A stretch of 64,000 nt of DNA, from assembly GCA_964482235.1 (NCBI GenBank), contig CAYZWU010000006.1:62001-126000 (forward strand). The letters are read 5' to 3'. The notes under the pieces are model-generated. The model was not told the origin of the DNA. It worked only from the letters and a program-made list of their open reading frames with translations, and did not search any database. How positions within the stretch are numbered: position 1 is the first letter of the stretch; each line of letters opens with the position of its first letter. The stretch comes from CAYZWU01 sp964482235. Lineage in GTDB: Bacteria; Planctomycetota; B15-G4; CAYZWU01. Below are positions 54,431 through 63,488 of this stretch, one piece after another. Position numbers and translations under genes: made by a program.

Positions 54431-57133
54431 ATGGAACAGCAAAGGTCGTTCACCGGGCGGTCGCGCCGGCGCACGACACGCAAAGGCGTCGTTCTCGCAG
54501 ATGGAATGGCACGCGTCCTGATCTCGACGGGTGGGATCGGAACGATCGTGGCCGTCATGGGGGTCTGCATCTTTCTTGTCTGGGTCGTGGTTCCCCTGTT
54601 CCAGTCGGCCGAGGTGAGCGAGCCCCGGTTCGTCATCTCGGAGATGGACAACGGGCAGCTGTTGCACGTGGCCGTGGACGAGTACCAGGCCATGGGCTGG
54701 CTGATGCTGCCCGACTCCACCGTTCAGGGATTCAGGATCGATACCGGCGAGGTCCTCGTCGAGAAGAAGGTGGCCGAGGATCGCGAGATCACCTGTTTCT
54801 CCTGCCTCGTCAGCGATACCAGGGCCGCCCTCGGTTTTGCCGACGGAACGGTGCAGCTGATCGACATCGGCTTCGCGACAAGCTACTACGACTCCGACGG
54901 CGTGCCCGATGACGTGCGGTCTGAACTGGCGGAGAAGCCGCCAGGGTCCATCGCCGCCATGGGCGGGGGCATCGTGCAGCTGACGCCGGAAGGCCAGTAC
55001 CGCCAGCAGATCCTCCTGATCGAGGAGGTCGAGTCGGCGTCAATCTCGGACGGCCCGATCCGCCTGATCGATCATGTCGAACTCTCCGACGGGCCGGTCA
55101 TTGCCGTGCTCGCCGGCTCTGAGGAGGCTTTCGAGCTCAAGACCATCGTCTGCCGCCAGAAGGAAGACTTCATGACCGGCGGGATGACCCTCGAGTTCGA
55201 AGAGCCCGAGACGCTGCCGAAGGTCCGGCTGGCGAAGGGCTGCCCAGAGTTCCTGGAGATCTCGAGCCGCGGGAACGACATTTATGCCGCCTGGCGGAGC
55301 GGGGAGGTCATCCGCGTGAGGCGAAGCGGCGAGGAAGGTCCCTTCATCGCCGAGAAAGGCCGCCTGACGGAATCGGGAGCCGAGCTGACGAGCTTCGGTA
55401 TGATTCTCGGCGACAACACACTGATCTGGGGTGATTCGCACGGCGCGGTCAAGGGTGGATTCCTAGTACCCGTCGAGTCTTTTACCGGTCAGGATCTTCA
55501 CGATGTCGTCCGCGACGGAAGCGCCCGCTTCGCCTTTGTCGAATCCAAGATCCTGGATCGATTGGAGGAAGGCGAAACCCTGATCTCCATGGCGCCTTCA
55601 GGCCACAGCCGGTTGATCGCCTGCGGATTCAGCGGCGGCAAGGTGCGCATCTACAACGTGACCAGCGCCTCTACCATCGCCACGCTCGATGTTCCCGGCG
55701 AGATGCCCGTCCTGGCACTCACCACGTCGCCGAAAGAGGACGGCTTCATCGCCGTGACGCCGGACTCGGTCTTTCACTGCTTCCTCGATCCCCTGCATTC
55801 CGAGGCCGGCATGGCCGCTCTCTTTCTGCCGGTCTGGTACGAGGACTACGCCGAGCCGCAGCACATGTGGCAGAGTTCCAGCGCCACGGACGACACAGAG
55901 CCCAAGCTCGGATTGATGCCGCTGGTATTCGGATCTGTGAAGGCCACGTTCTACGCCATGCTGTTCGGAGCCCCCCTGGCGCTCCTTGCGGCGATCTATT
56001 CCAGCGAGTTCCTCAATCCGCGCGCCAAGGCGGCGGTCAAGCCGACGATCGAGTTGATGGCCAGCCTGCCCAGCGTGGTGCTGGGTTTCCTGGCGGCGCT
56101 CGTCTTTGCTCCCTTCGTCGAGAAGATGGTTCCCACAGTCTTTCTCCTGCTCCTCTGCGTTCCCTTCGCCATACTTTTCTGCGCCTATGTCTGGCAGCTT
56201 CTGCCGTCGGGAAGAACGCGGCGTGTCGCCGGCCTGCGACCGCTGATCATGGTCGTGCCGATCCTGCTGGGCATCCTGCTGGCTCTCGTGGTGGGACCGA
56301 TGGTCGAGCAGTTCTTCTTCGACGGGGACATCAAGGGCTGGCTGGCCTGGGATCCCGGAGCGGCTGCTGCCGGTGGAGACGGCAGGTTCGCCGGCGGAAT
56401 GGGAGGATGGCTGCTTCTTTGCCTGCCCGTGAGCGCCTTTGCCGCGGCCCTTCTCGGCAACCGTCTGGTCCTGCCCTGGATCAGGCGGATCACGGTCGAT
56501 TCCGGAAGAACGGCCGCGGCCTGGCTGGACCTTCTCCGATTCACCTCGGTGTCCCTGCTGGCGATCGGATTGGCCCTGGCGATGGCCGCACTCTTCGACG
56601 GCCTGGGATTGGATCTCCGCGGTGACTGCTTCTTCTGGCACACCGATGTGTCCCCCCTCGACACCTACGTGCAGCGAAATGCTCTCATCGTCGGATTCGT
56701 CATGGGATTTGCCGTCATCCCGATCATCTACACCATTGCCGACGATGCTCTTTCGGCCGTTCCCGAGCACCTCCGCTCCGGTTCGCTCGGTACCGGCGCC
56801 ACCCCCTGGCAGACCGCGGTGCGCATCGTCGTCCCCACCGCGATGAGCGGCCTTTTCTCGGCCCTGATGATCGGGCTCGGCCGTGCCGTGGGAGAGACCA
56901 TGATCGTCCTGATGGCCCTGGGCAACACGGCCATCATGGACTGGAATGTCTTCAACGGCGCCAGGACCCTGTCGGCCAATATCGCCGTCGAGCTGCCCGA
57001 AGCGGTACGAAACAGCACGCACTACCGCACGCTTTTCCTTGCGGCGCTAGTCCTGTTCGCCATGACGTTCGTCATCAACACCCTGGCCGAAGTGGTCCGT
57101 CTCCGTTTCCGCAAGAGGGCTGTGCAGCTATGA
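54431..57133 (+). CDS. pstC: phosphate ABC transporter permease PstC, enlarged form
   Basis: 900 residues against about 320 for E. coli PstC. A membrane helix (about 28-56) is followed by a roughly 420-residue extracytoplasmic region (60-480) with repeated strand patterns of a beta-propeller, for example GWLMLPDSTVQGFRI and HSRLIACGFSGGKVRIYNV. The permease then begins (GLMPLVFGSVKATFYAML, about 495), interrupted by an extra insert with several helices (about 595-745). It ends with the EAA loop SGSLGTGATPWQTAVRIVVP and GLGRAVGETMIVLM. It forms the channel with PstA. The propeller might sense PstS or phosphate; that is inference. The stop overlaps pstA (ATGA). Confidence 0.9.
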   Translation: MEQQRSFTGRSRRRTTRKGVVLADGMARVLISTGGIGTIVAVMGVCIFLVWVVVPLFQSAEVSEPRFVISEMDNGQLLHVAVDEYQAMGWLMLPDSTVQGFRIDTGEVLVEKKVAEDREITCFSCLVSDTRAALGFADGTVQLIDIGFATSYYDSDGVPDDVRSELAEKPPGSIAAMGGGIVQLTPEGQYRQQILLIEEVESASISDGPIRLIDHVELSDGPVIAVLAGSEEAFELKTIVCRQKEDFMTGGMTLEFEEPETLPKVRLAKGCPEFLEISSRGNDIYAAWRSGEVIRVRRSGEEGPFIAEKGRLTESGAELTSFGMILGDNTLIWGDSHGAVKGGFLVPVESFTGQDLHDVVRDGSARFAFVESKILDRLEEGETLISMAPSGHSRLIACGFSGGKVRIYNVTSASTIATLDVPGEMPVLALTTSPKEDGFIAVTPDSVFHCFLDPLHSEAGMAALFLPVWYEDYAEPQHMWQSSSATDDTEPKLGLMPLVFGSVKATFYAMLFGAPLALLAAIYSSEFLNPRAKAAVKPTIELMASLPSVVLGFLAALVFAPFVEKMVPTVFLLLLCVPFAILFCAYVWQLLPSGRTRRVAGLRPLIMVVPILLGILLALVVGPMVEQFFFDGDIKGWLAWDPGAAAAGGDGRFAGGMGGWLLLCLPVSAFAAALLGNRLVLPWIRRITVDSGRTAAAWLDLLRFTSVSLLAIGLALAMAALFDGLGLDLRGDCFFWHTDVSPLDTYVQRNALIVGFVMGFAVIPIIYTIADDALSAVPEHLRSGSLGTGATPWQTAVRIVVPTAMSGLFSALMIGLGRAVGETMIVLMALGNTAIMDWNVFNGARTLSANIAVELPEAVRNSTHYRTLFLAALVLFAMTFVINTLAEVVRLRFRKRAVQL

Positions 57134-59421
57134 CGAAGAAGGAGGTCGCAGCAGTCGACGCGAGACCGGATCTGCACGAGGCGGCACCGGAGAGCGATCC
57201 CACGAAGCCGGGGACCGCCGAATCCAAGCCGAAGCCTCGTCCGCAGCGCCGCCGGGCGGTCACGTCGCTCTTCGCCGTCGGCGAACCGATGATCTGGCTG
57301 ACCGGCGGGGCCCTGGTGCTTTGCCTCGTCATGGTTCTCGGACTGCTTGCCTTGATCTTCTTCTACGGCATGGCCACGTTCTGGCCCCTCGAAATCGTCA
57401 GGTACGCGAATCTCGACGGCACCGTCTACATGGGCGAGGTGACGCGCTTCGAGTCGTTTCAACCCGCCGAGGAAACCATCCGCTCCCTCCCGCCCGAAGA
57501 GGAGAAGCGGGCCCGCGAGCAAATGCGCGAGAGCGACGGCAGTGTCATGAGGAGCCTGATTCGGACCGGCAACTTCAAGCTGACGCAGAATCACTTCCAG
57601 TGGGTCGAGGATTTCAAGATCGCGGGGCGGACTTTTCCCCGGTGGGTCCTGGTACTGGAAAGAATGGAATGGGGGCGTTTTTACGGCTTCCCCGAAGCGT
57701 TCGTCATCAAGGCCAAGACGATCGAGCCGCGCGATGACGAGGGCAACTTCAAGTCCCCGGCGCAGAAGAAGGAAGAGGCTCTCGCTGCCATCGAGGCGTT
57801 CTCCCCGCGTCACGGCGGCGTCTATCAGGTGCTGGCCGAGGTGTACGAGGGAGGGGAGCAGCGGCAGTGTCTTCTCGCTGTCGATGAGCTGGACGCCGCC
57901 TCGGACATCATCGCCGTTGCCGAGGTCCTCGAGGGAGCCGGCGCGGCCTGGGACGGCTTCAAGGAATTCCACGACGAGGTGCTCGCGCATCTGAAGGAAA
58001 GGCGCAGCCTCGAGAAGTTCGACACAGGCGAGGTCAACGAGGTTCAGGAAGAGGCGCGGCTTGCCGTGAAGGAAGCCGAGCTCGATCTCAGGGACGCACG
58101 GGCCGAGTTCGGGCTCTCGTCGTCCCTGTACGCAGCAGCCCGCGAGAAATACAACGAGGCGGAAAAGCGCTTCGCCGAGAAGGAAGCCTGGGCCGGCAAG
58201 GAGTTCACCCGGATCCGCCGCCAGATCGAGCAGATCAACGAGCAGAACGGCCGCTACCTGATTTCCATGGTGACGGCAGGCGAGGGAGAGCAGCCGCCGC
58301 AGCGAAGGATGATGCGGCTGGACGAGATCGTCCGCGCCTATCCTGCGAACCAGCTAACCTTCTTCGACAAGATCGGCATCTACTTCTCACGGTGGTGGGA
58401 GTATCTTTCCGATGAGCCGCGCGAGGCCAACTCCGAGGGCGGGGTCTTTCCGGCCATCTTCGGCACCGTGGTCATGACCCTGATGATGGCCCTGGCCGTT
58501 GTGCCCTTCGGCGTGCTGGCCGCTCTCTACCTTCGGGAATATGCCAAGGCCGGCCCCGTGGTCAGCGCCGTGCGCATCGCTGTCAACAACCTCGCCGGCG
58601 TGCCCAGCATCGTCTTCGGTGTCTTCGGCCTCGGCTTCTTCTGTTACGGCGTCGGATCGTTCATCGACGGCGGCCCGAGCTGGGTGATGCCGGAAACGTC
58701 GTGGTTCATCGTGCTCAGCGTCACCGCCGTTGTCGCCGCTGCGGCGTTCTTCACCTATCTGCGCAGCGTCAACCGGCCGGGAACGCCGGTCACCACGGCG
58801 AAGAGGGCACTGCGGTACAGTTCCATCGTTCTCTGGATCGGGGCGACCATCACGCTGCTGGTCCTTGTCGCCACCACGCCGTTCTTCGATGGATTCTACC
58901 GGGGCAGCCTGCCCAATCCGACCTTCGGCAAGGGGGCACTGATCTGGGCCTCGTTCACCCTGGCCCTGATGACGCTGCCCGTCGTGATCGTTGCCACCGA
59001 GGAGGCTCTTTCCGCTGTCCCTAACTCGATGCGGGAAGGGTCGTACGCCTGCGGCGCCAGCAAGTGGCAGACCATTCGGCGCATCGTTCTGCCGCGCGCG
59101 TTGCCGGGCATCATGACCGGAATGATCCTGGCCATGGCCCGCGGCGCCGGCGAGGTGGCTCCTCTCATGCTGGTCGGGGCCGTGAAGCTGGCGCCCGAGC
59201 TGCCCCTCGACCTGGGCCCGCCCTTCGGCCTCAACCGCAGCTTCATGCACCTTGGCTTCCACATCTACGATGTGGGGTTTCAGAGCCAGAACTCCGAGGC
59301 GGCCAAGCCCATGGTGTTCACCACGACGCTTCTGCTGATCTTCATCATTGCGGTGATGAACATCTTTGCCGTCTGGATGCGTTCGCGTCTGCGCAGGCGT
59401 TTTGTTTCGGATCAGTTCTGA
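57130..59421 (+). CDS. pstA: phosphate ABC transporter permease PstA, enlarged form
   Basis: 763 residues, more than twice the usual length. A cytosolic N-terminus of 50 residues is followed by a membrane helix (about 56-84) and then a large extracytoplasmic region (90-430). That region includes a predicted coiled coil at about 300-377, rich in Glu, Ala and Lys. The permease core starts at GVFPAIFGTVVMTLMMAL (about 437), and the EAA loop is YACGASKWQTIRRIVLP followed by AMARGAGEVAPLM. The N-terminal arrangement resembles the DUF3333 extension of large PstA proteins. It pairs with PstC; the start overlaps the pstC stop. GACGAAGAAGGAGG lies inside the overlap region and may aid reinitiation. 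Confidence 0.9.
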   Translation: MTKKEVAAVDARPDLHEAAPESDPTKPGTAESKPKPRPQRRRAVTSLFAVGEPMIWLTGGALVLCLVMVLGLLALIFFYGMATFWPLEIVRYANLDGTVYMGEVTRFESFQPAEETIRSLPPEEEKRAREQMRESDGSVMRSLIRTGNFKLTQNHFQWVEDFKIAGRTFPRWVLVLERMEWGRFYGFPEAFVIKAKTIEPRDDEGNFKSPAQKKEEALAAIEAFSPRHGGVYQVLAEVYEGGEQRQCLLAVDELDAASDIIAVAEVLEGAGAAWDGFKEFHDEVLAHLKERRSLEKFDTGEVNEVQEEARLAVKEAELDLRDARAEFGLSSSLYAAAREKYNEAEKRFAEKEAWAGKEFTRIRRQIEQINEQNGRYLISMVTAGEGEQPPQRRMMRLDEIVRAYPANQLTFFDKIGIYFSRWWEYLSDEPREANSEGGVFPAIFGTVVMTLMMALAVVPFGVLAALYLREYAKAGPVVSAVRIAVNNLAGVPSIVFGVFGLGFFCYGVGSFIDGGPSWVMPETSWFIVLSVTAVVAAAAFFTYLRSVNRPGTPVTTAKRALRYSSIVLWIGATITLLVLVATTPFFDGFYRGSLPNPTFGKGALIWASFTLALMTLPVVIVATEEALSAVPNSMREGSYACGASKWQTIRRIVLPRALPGIMTGMILAMARGAGEVAPLMLVGAVKLAPELPLDLGPPFGLNRSFMHLGFHIYDVGFQSQNSEAAKPMVFTTTLLLIFIIAVMNIFAVWMRSRLRRRFVSDQF

Positions 59422-59482
59422 TCGGGGAGCCTGAAAGGTCCCGGATCGTTGTCGATCGGGAATCCGGAAAGAGAGAATCGGT

Positions 59483-60379
59483 ATGAATGAAAGCATTCTC
59501 GAGGCGGGACGCCAGGAAGAAGGTCCCGGTCCGATCTACAGGGAATCGAACGAGCCGAGCCGGCTGGAGGCGATCGTTCGCGGCGAGCTGATACCGGCTG
59601 AGATCCACGAGACCGTGCTCGAGGAGGAGCCCGTCCTGGAGATCGAGAACTTCAACCTCTGGTACGGCGAGAAACAGGCTCTTTTTGACATCAGCATCCC
59701 CATATCATCGGGGAAGGTCACGGCCCTGATCGGCCCCTCGGGATGCGGCAAGAGCACGCTGCTCCGGTCGGTCAACAGGATCAACGACCTCATCGACACG
59801 CTCCGCATCACGGGCGACATGAAGCTCAACGGCGACTCGATCTACGATCCGAGCGTCGACGTCATCGAGCTGCGCAAGCGGATGGGTATGGTCTTCCAGA
59901 AGCCCAATCCCTTTCCCATGAGCATCTATGAAAACGTGGTCTACCCCCTGCGCATCGACGGCGAGCGCAGGAAATCGGTCCTGGACGAGGTGTGCGAGCG
60001 CAGCCTGCGGGGCGCGGCGCTCTGGGACGAGGTGAAGAACCGTATCGACGACAACGCCCTGGGGCTGTCGGGTGGACAGCAGCAGCGGCTCTGCATCGCG
60101 CGAGCCATCTCTGCCGAACCGGAGGTCCTCCTGATGGACGAACCCTGCTCCGCTCTCGATCCCATCGCAACGGGCAAGATCGAGGATCTGATCTACGAGC
60201 TCAAGGGCGACTACACCATCCTGATCGTGACCCACAACATGCAGCAGGCCTCTCGCACGAGCGATTTCACGGCGCTGATGTACCTGGGGCAGATCGTGGA
60301 ATACGGTTCGACGAACAACATCTTCGCCAGGCCGCGCTTGAAGGAAACGGAAGATTATGTCACGGGACGGTTCGGATAG
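59483..60379 (+). CDS. pstB: phosphate ABC transporter ATP-binding protein
   Basis: 298 residues; the first 48 are an extension beyond ordinary PstB (about 257). Walker A is GPSGCGKST (84-92), the signature is LSGGQQQR, Walker B is VLLMDEPCSALD, and the switch histidine lies in IVTHNMQQA. The insertion ELRKRMGMVFQKPNPFPMSIY is diagnostic for PstB. It powers phosphate uptake and, with PhoU and PhoR, takes part in phosphate signalling. It follows pstA by 61 bases. Confidence 0.95.
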   Translation: MNESILEAGRQEEGPGPIYRESNEPSRLEAIVRGELIPAEIHETVLEEEPVLEIENFNLWYGEKQALFDISIPISSGKVTALIGPSGCGKSTLLRSVNRINDLIDTLRITGDMKLNGDSIYDPSVDVIELRKRMGMVFQKPNPFPMSIYENVVYPLRIDGERRKSVLDEVCERSLRGAALWDEVKNRIDDNALGLSGGQQQRLCIARAISAEPEVLLMDEPCSALDPIATGKIEDLIYELKGDYTILIVTHNMQQASRTSDFTALMYLGQIVEYGSTNNIFARPRLKETEDYVTGRFG

Positions 60380-60394
60380 AAGTCCCGGTCCCTC

Positions 60395-60440
60395 GATCCG
60401 GCGGATGCATCGCCTGCCGGATCTTACAGTACTTATTTTT
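60395..60440 (+). terminator. terminator candidate after pstB
   Basis: GATCCGGC (60395-60402) pairs perfectly with GCCGGATC (60416-60423) around a 13-base loop. Six T residues follow but only after 11 bases (60435-60440), so termination may be weak. It would limit read-through from pst into the lipoprotein gene. Confidence 0.4.
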
Positions 60441-60473
60441 TCATTGCAGATAGATCGCAAGGGAGACTGAACA

Positions 60474-60983
60474 ATGACTCGCAAGAGAATCGGCTCGCTT
60501 CTGACACTTGTCGTCGCATCGGCCATGCTGCTCGCGACCTTCGGCTGCCAGGGCACCCATCAGCACGAAGAGGATGCCTGCAAAGCCGCGTGCAAAGCCG
60601 CGTGCAAAGCTGGAGACAAAGCCGGATGCGACGCTGCAGGGCTGTGCAAGACCGGCTTCGTGACCGAGGTCGAGGACGACCGCCTCTGGGTGCTCCGTCC
60701 CGGCGAGGAGAAAAGCGAAAAGCACATCACCATGGTGGGCGCCGGCCCCGGCGGCATGACGATCAAGGCTCTCGACAAGGCGACGGCCCTGGAGTACATC
60801 GCCACCAAGCCCGGATTCGCGGCCGAGGTCGATGAGGAGGGCAGGATCTGGATCTACCTCCGGAACGAGGCCCGGGAGAAGCCGGAAAAACACATAACCC
60901 GCGTTGGTGCCGGCCCGATGGGAACGACCCTCAAGGCTCTTGATCGCAAGACTCTTGATGCTTACATGGCGATGGGAGGCTGA
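60474..60983 (+). CDS. small lipoprotein with a tandem duplicated domain, linked to pst
   Basis: 169 residues; GGGAG lies seven bases before the ATG. The signal ends in a lipobox (ATFGC, about 21-25). A Cys/Ala/Lys-rich linker follows (CKAACKAACKAGDKAGC), encoded partly by a 12-base tandem repeat at 60579-60610. Two similar units come next: GFVTEVEDDRLWVLRPG...EKHITMVGAGPGGMTIKALD (about 63-115) and GFAAEVDEEGRIWIYLR...EKHITRVGAGPMGTTLKALD (about 116-165). No family is recognised. Placement directly after pstB suggests a role in phosphate uptake or its envelope assembly. Its last 53 bases overlap the convergent phoR 3' end. Confidence 0.7.
   Translation: MTRKRIGSLLTLVVASAMLLATFGCQGTHQHEEDACKAACKAACKAGDKAGCDAAGLCKTGFVTEVEDDRLWVLRPGEEKSEKHITMVGAGPGGMTIKALDKATALEYIATKPGFAAEVDEEGRIWIYLRNEAREKPEKHITRVGAGPMGTTLKALDRKTLDAYMAMGG
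60579..60610 (+). repeat. 12-bp tandem repeat inside the lipoprotein gene
   Basis: The unit TGCAAAGCCGCG occurs 2.7 times (60579-60590, 60591-60602, 60603-60610). It codes for the CKAACKAACKA stretch. Twelve bases is a multiple of three, so copy changes would keep the frame. Confidence 0.75.
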
Positions 60984-62736
60984 TGGTGAAGACGCTGCCC
61001 TCGCCCGGGCGGCTCTTCACGGAGATGCGGCCGCCGTGGGCCTGGGTGATGTGCTTGGCGATGGCCAGGCCGAGACCTGTTCCGCCCTGCTTGCGGCTTC
61101 TCGCCTTGTCCACCCTGTAGAATCGCTCGAAGAGACGCGGCAGATGCTCTTCGGCGATTCCCAGCCCCTCGTCGCGGATGTTGATGACCACTCTTTCACC
61201 CTCCTCGAGCATCTCGATCCAGACGACTCCGCCGGTGTCGCTGTACTTGATGGCATTGGTGAGCAGGTTGATGACGGCCTGCTCGAGAAGAGGCGCATTG
61301 ATCCGTCCCATGATTTCGGAGCGGCAGTCGCATTCGAGCCTGATTCCGGCGGCCTCGGCCTGATCCTCGCAGAACCGCATGGCGCTGGTGAGCACGTCGG
61401 CCACGGGACAGATCGTGAGGGAGATCTCCCTTCGCTCCGTTTCCTGCTCGATTCGTGAGAGGCTGAGAAGGTCGTCGATGATGGCCGCCAGACGATCCGC
61501 GTGGCGTCTCGTGATCTCGAGGAAGCGCCTTGCATCCTCTTTGTCATCGAGGGCGCCGTCGAGCAAGGTCTCGACGGAACCGAGGATCGAGGTAATAGGC
61601 GTCTTCAGCTCGTGGGATACGTTTGCCACGAAGTCGCGGCGGATGTTCTCGAGCTGCCTGAGCCTTGTGATGTCGTTCAGCACGATCAGGGCGCCGATCC
61701 GCTCGTTGTTCTCACCGCGCAGCACCGTTCCGTGAGCCTGGATCAAACGGTCGCGGTTTTCTCCGAAGACAAGCTCTTTCTCGATGGGCTTGTTGCTGGC
61801 AAGAGCCCGGGAAACGAATCGCTGGAGATCGGTGTTCCTGACGATCTCCTGGATGGTTCGGCCCCCGGCTCCTCTCTCATCCACCTCGAGCATCCGGCTG
61901 GCAGCCGGATTCATGCTGATCAAGCACTCCTTGTCATCAACCCCCAGAACACCTTCGACCATGCTGGAGAGCACGGCCTGCTGTTCGTTGCGCTGCTTGA
62001 GAACGGTGCGGATCCTGTGGTCCAGCTTGGAGGCCATCTGGTTCATCGATTCGGCGAGAGAAGCTATTTCCAGGGAGCCCGTGACGTTGAGCCTGTGTTC
62101 CAGTTCCCCCCGCGCGAACTTGTCCGCTCCGTCGCGCAGCGTCTCGAGCGGCCGTGTGATGCGGCGGGAGACGATCAGGCTGATCAGGGCGGCGATCAAG
62201 GCGATCCCCAGGCCCCAGATCGCAATTTCGAAGTACTGCGATCCGAGGGCATCCTCGATGGCCGTGACGGGCAGTGCCGTGCGGACCGCGGCCTCGACCT
62301 CCCCTTCATGTTTGAGGGGAACGGCGACGTACATCATCGTCTGCCGGAGCGTGAAGCTGTAACGCGTGCTGGTGCCGATGCGGCCGGCCAGGGCTTCCCT
62401 GATCTCGGGGCGCTCGGCATGGTTGTCCATGCGCCCGGGATTTTCACGGGAATCGCCGATCACCTTTCCGCTGGGCAGAATCACGGTGATGCGGGTATTG
62501 GACCTCTCTCCGAGCTTCCGGCTGATATTCTCGACAGCGGCCGCTTCGTCGCCCAGCAGCTGCGGAGCGATGTGACACTCGGCCAGGCGGGCGCGCGACT
62601 CCAGGTCCTCCTCCACGTTATCGAGATAGAACTGCCTGAAGATATGGGATGTGGAGAATGTCACGGCGAAGAGCGCGACCAGTGTGATGAAAAGGTACGA
62701 TGGAAAGAGCTGCCAGAGAAACCGCCGTCTTGCCAT
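60931..62736 (-). CDS. phoR: phosphate sensor histidine kinase PhoR
   Basis: 601 residues. An N-terminal membrane helix (about 11-33), a sensor region (34-165) and a second helix (168-190) lead to a HAMP domain (about 190-242), a PAS domain (250-360) and the kinase. His375 in FVANVSHELKTPI is the phosphoacceptor, and the ATPase boxes include NLLTNAIKYS, DEGLGIAEEHLPRLFERFYRVD and GGTGLGLAI. The large sensor region is unlike E. coli PhoR, which lacks one. It phosphorylates PhoB when phosphate is scarce. It starts 3 bases after the phoB stop. Its 3' end overlaps the convergent lipoprotein gene by 53 bases. Confidence 0.93.
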   Translation of the reverse strand: MARRRFLWQLFPSYLFITLVALFAVTFSTSHIFRQFYLDNVEEDLESRARLAECHIAPQLLGDEAAAVENISRKLGERSNTRITVILPSGKVIGDSRENPGRMDNHAERPEIREALAGRIGTSTRYSFTLRQTMMYVAVPLKHEGEVEAAVRTALPVTAIEDALGSQYFEIAIWGLGIALIAALISLIVSRRITRPLETLRDGADKFARGELEHRLNVTGSLEIASLAESMNQMASKLDHRIRTVLKQRNEQQAVLSSMVEGVLGVDDKECLISMNPAASRMLEVDERGAGGRTIQEIVRNTDLQRFVSRALASNKPIEKELVFGENRDRLIQAHGTVLRGENNERIGALIVLNDITRLRQLENIRRDFVANVSHELKTPITSILGSVETLLDGALDDKEDARRFLEITRRHADRLAAIIDDLLSLSRIEQETERREISLTICPVADVLTSAMRFCEDQAEAAGIRLECDCRSEIMGRINAPLLEQAVINLLTNAIKYSDTGGVVWIEMLEEGERVVINIRDEGLGIAEEHLPRLFERFYRVDKARSRKQGGTGLGLAIAKHITQAHGGRISVKSRPGEGSVFTISLPSPCKHQESCDQEP

Positions 62737-62739
62737 GAA

Positions 62740-63426
62740 TCAATCCTTGAAACGATAGCCGATCCCCCGGATCGTCTCGATGTTCTTGCCGAGGGGGCCC
62801 AGTTTTTTTCGCAGACCGACGATCTGCACGTCAACGGATCTGTCGGTGACGATGTGATCCTCACCCTTCACTCCGTCGATGATCTGGTAGCGGCTGAAGA
62901 CCCAGCCGGGCCTGCGGGCCAGGAAATGCAGGATGCGGAACTCGGAGAGTGTCAGGGCGACGGGTTCGCCGTTGGCGTGAACCTCGTACCGGCCCGGATC
63001 GATTACCAGGTTTTTGAACCTGACGGTCGCGCTTTCGTCCTGGGGTGGATTCTCGCGGCGCCGTAGAACGGCTTTCACGCGGGCAATCAGGACACGCGGG
63101 CTGAACGGCTTGGTGATGTAATCGTCCGCGCCAAGTTCGAGACCGGTCACGATATCAGCCTCCTCTCCCTTGGCGGTCACCATGATGATGGGGATGTTTG
63201 ACGTGGCAGCGTGGGATTTCATGGTCCGGCAGACCTCGAGGCCGTTCAGACCGGGGAGCATCAGGTCGAGCAGCACGAGATCGTATTTTTCGCCGGCCGC
63301 GGCCTTCAGTGCTTCTTCACCAGTCTGAACACACGTGGCGTCCATGCCTTCGCGGACCAGGTTGTATCGAAGCAGCTCGAGAATGTCTTCTTCATCTTCG
63401 ACGAGGAGGATTCTTTCTTTTGGCAT
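62740..63426 (-). CDS. phoB: phosphate regulon response regulator PhoB
   Basis: 228 residues, OmpR/PhoB type. The receiver domain has acidic residues at 10-12 (VEDEED), the phosphoacceptor Asp54 in LVLLDLMLPGLNG, and Lys in the TKPFSPRVLIARV segment. The winged-helix DNA-binding domain (about 130-228) has LTLSEFRILHFLARRPGWVFSRYQI and the wing-helix DVQIVGLRKKLG, the PhoB pattern. It activates pst and other phosphate genes by binding PhoB boxes. It lies 62 bases downstream of phoU and is followed directly by phoR. Confidence 0.93.
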   Translation of the reverse strand: MPKERILLVEDEEDILELLRYNLVREGMDATCVQTGEEALKAAAGEKYDLVLLDLMLPGLNGLEVCRTMKSHAATSNIPIIMVTAKGEEADIVTGLELGADDYITKPFSPRVLIARVKAVLRRRENPPQDESATVRFKNLVIDPGRYEVHANGEPVALTLSEFRILHFLARRPGWVFSRYQIIDGVKGEDHIVTDRSVDVQIVGLRKKLGPLGKNIETIRGIGYRFKD

Positions 63427-63488
63427 CGATTTTCGGCCTTACAAGGTTACCGGTATCAGGGTAGTGTCCGAGCTCACGCGACTCAAGA

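Noticed and set aside
60579..60610. CRISPR-like or phase-variable repeat
   Set aside because: Only 2.7 copies of an in-frame 12-base unit; no spacers, and copy change would not shift the frame.
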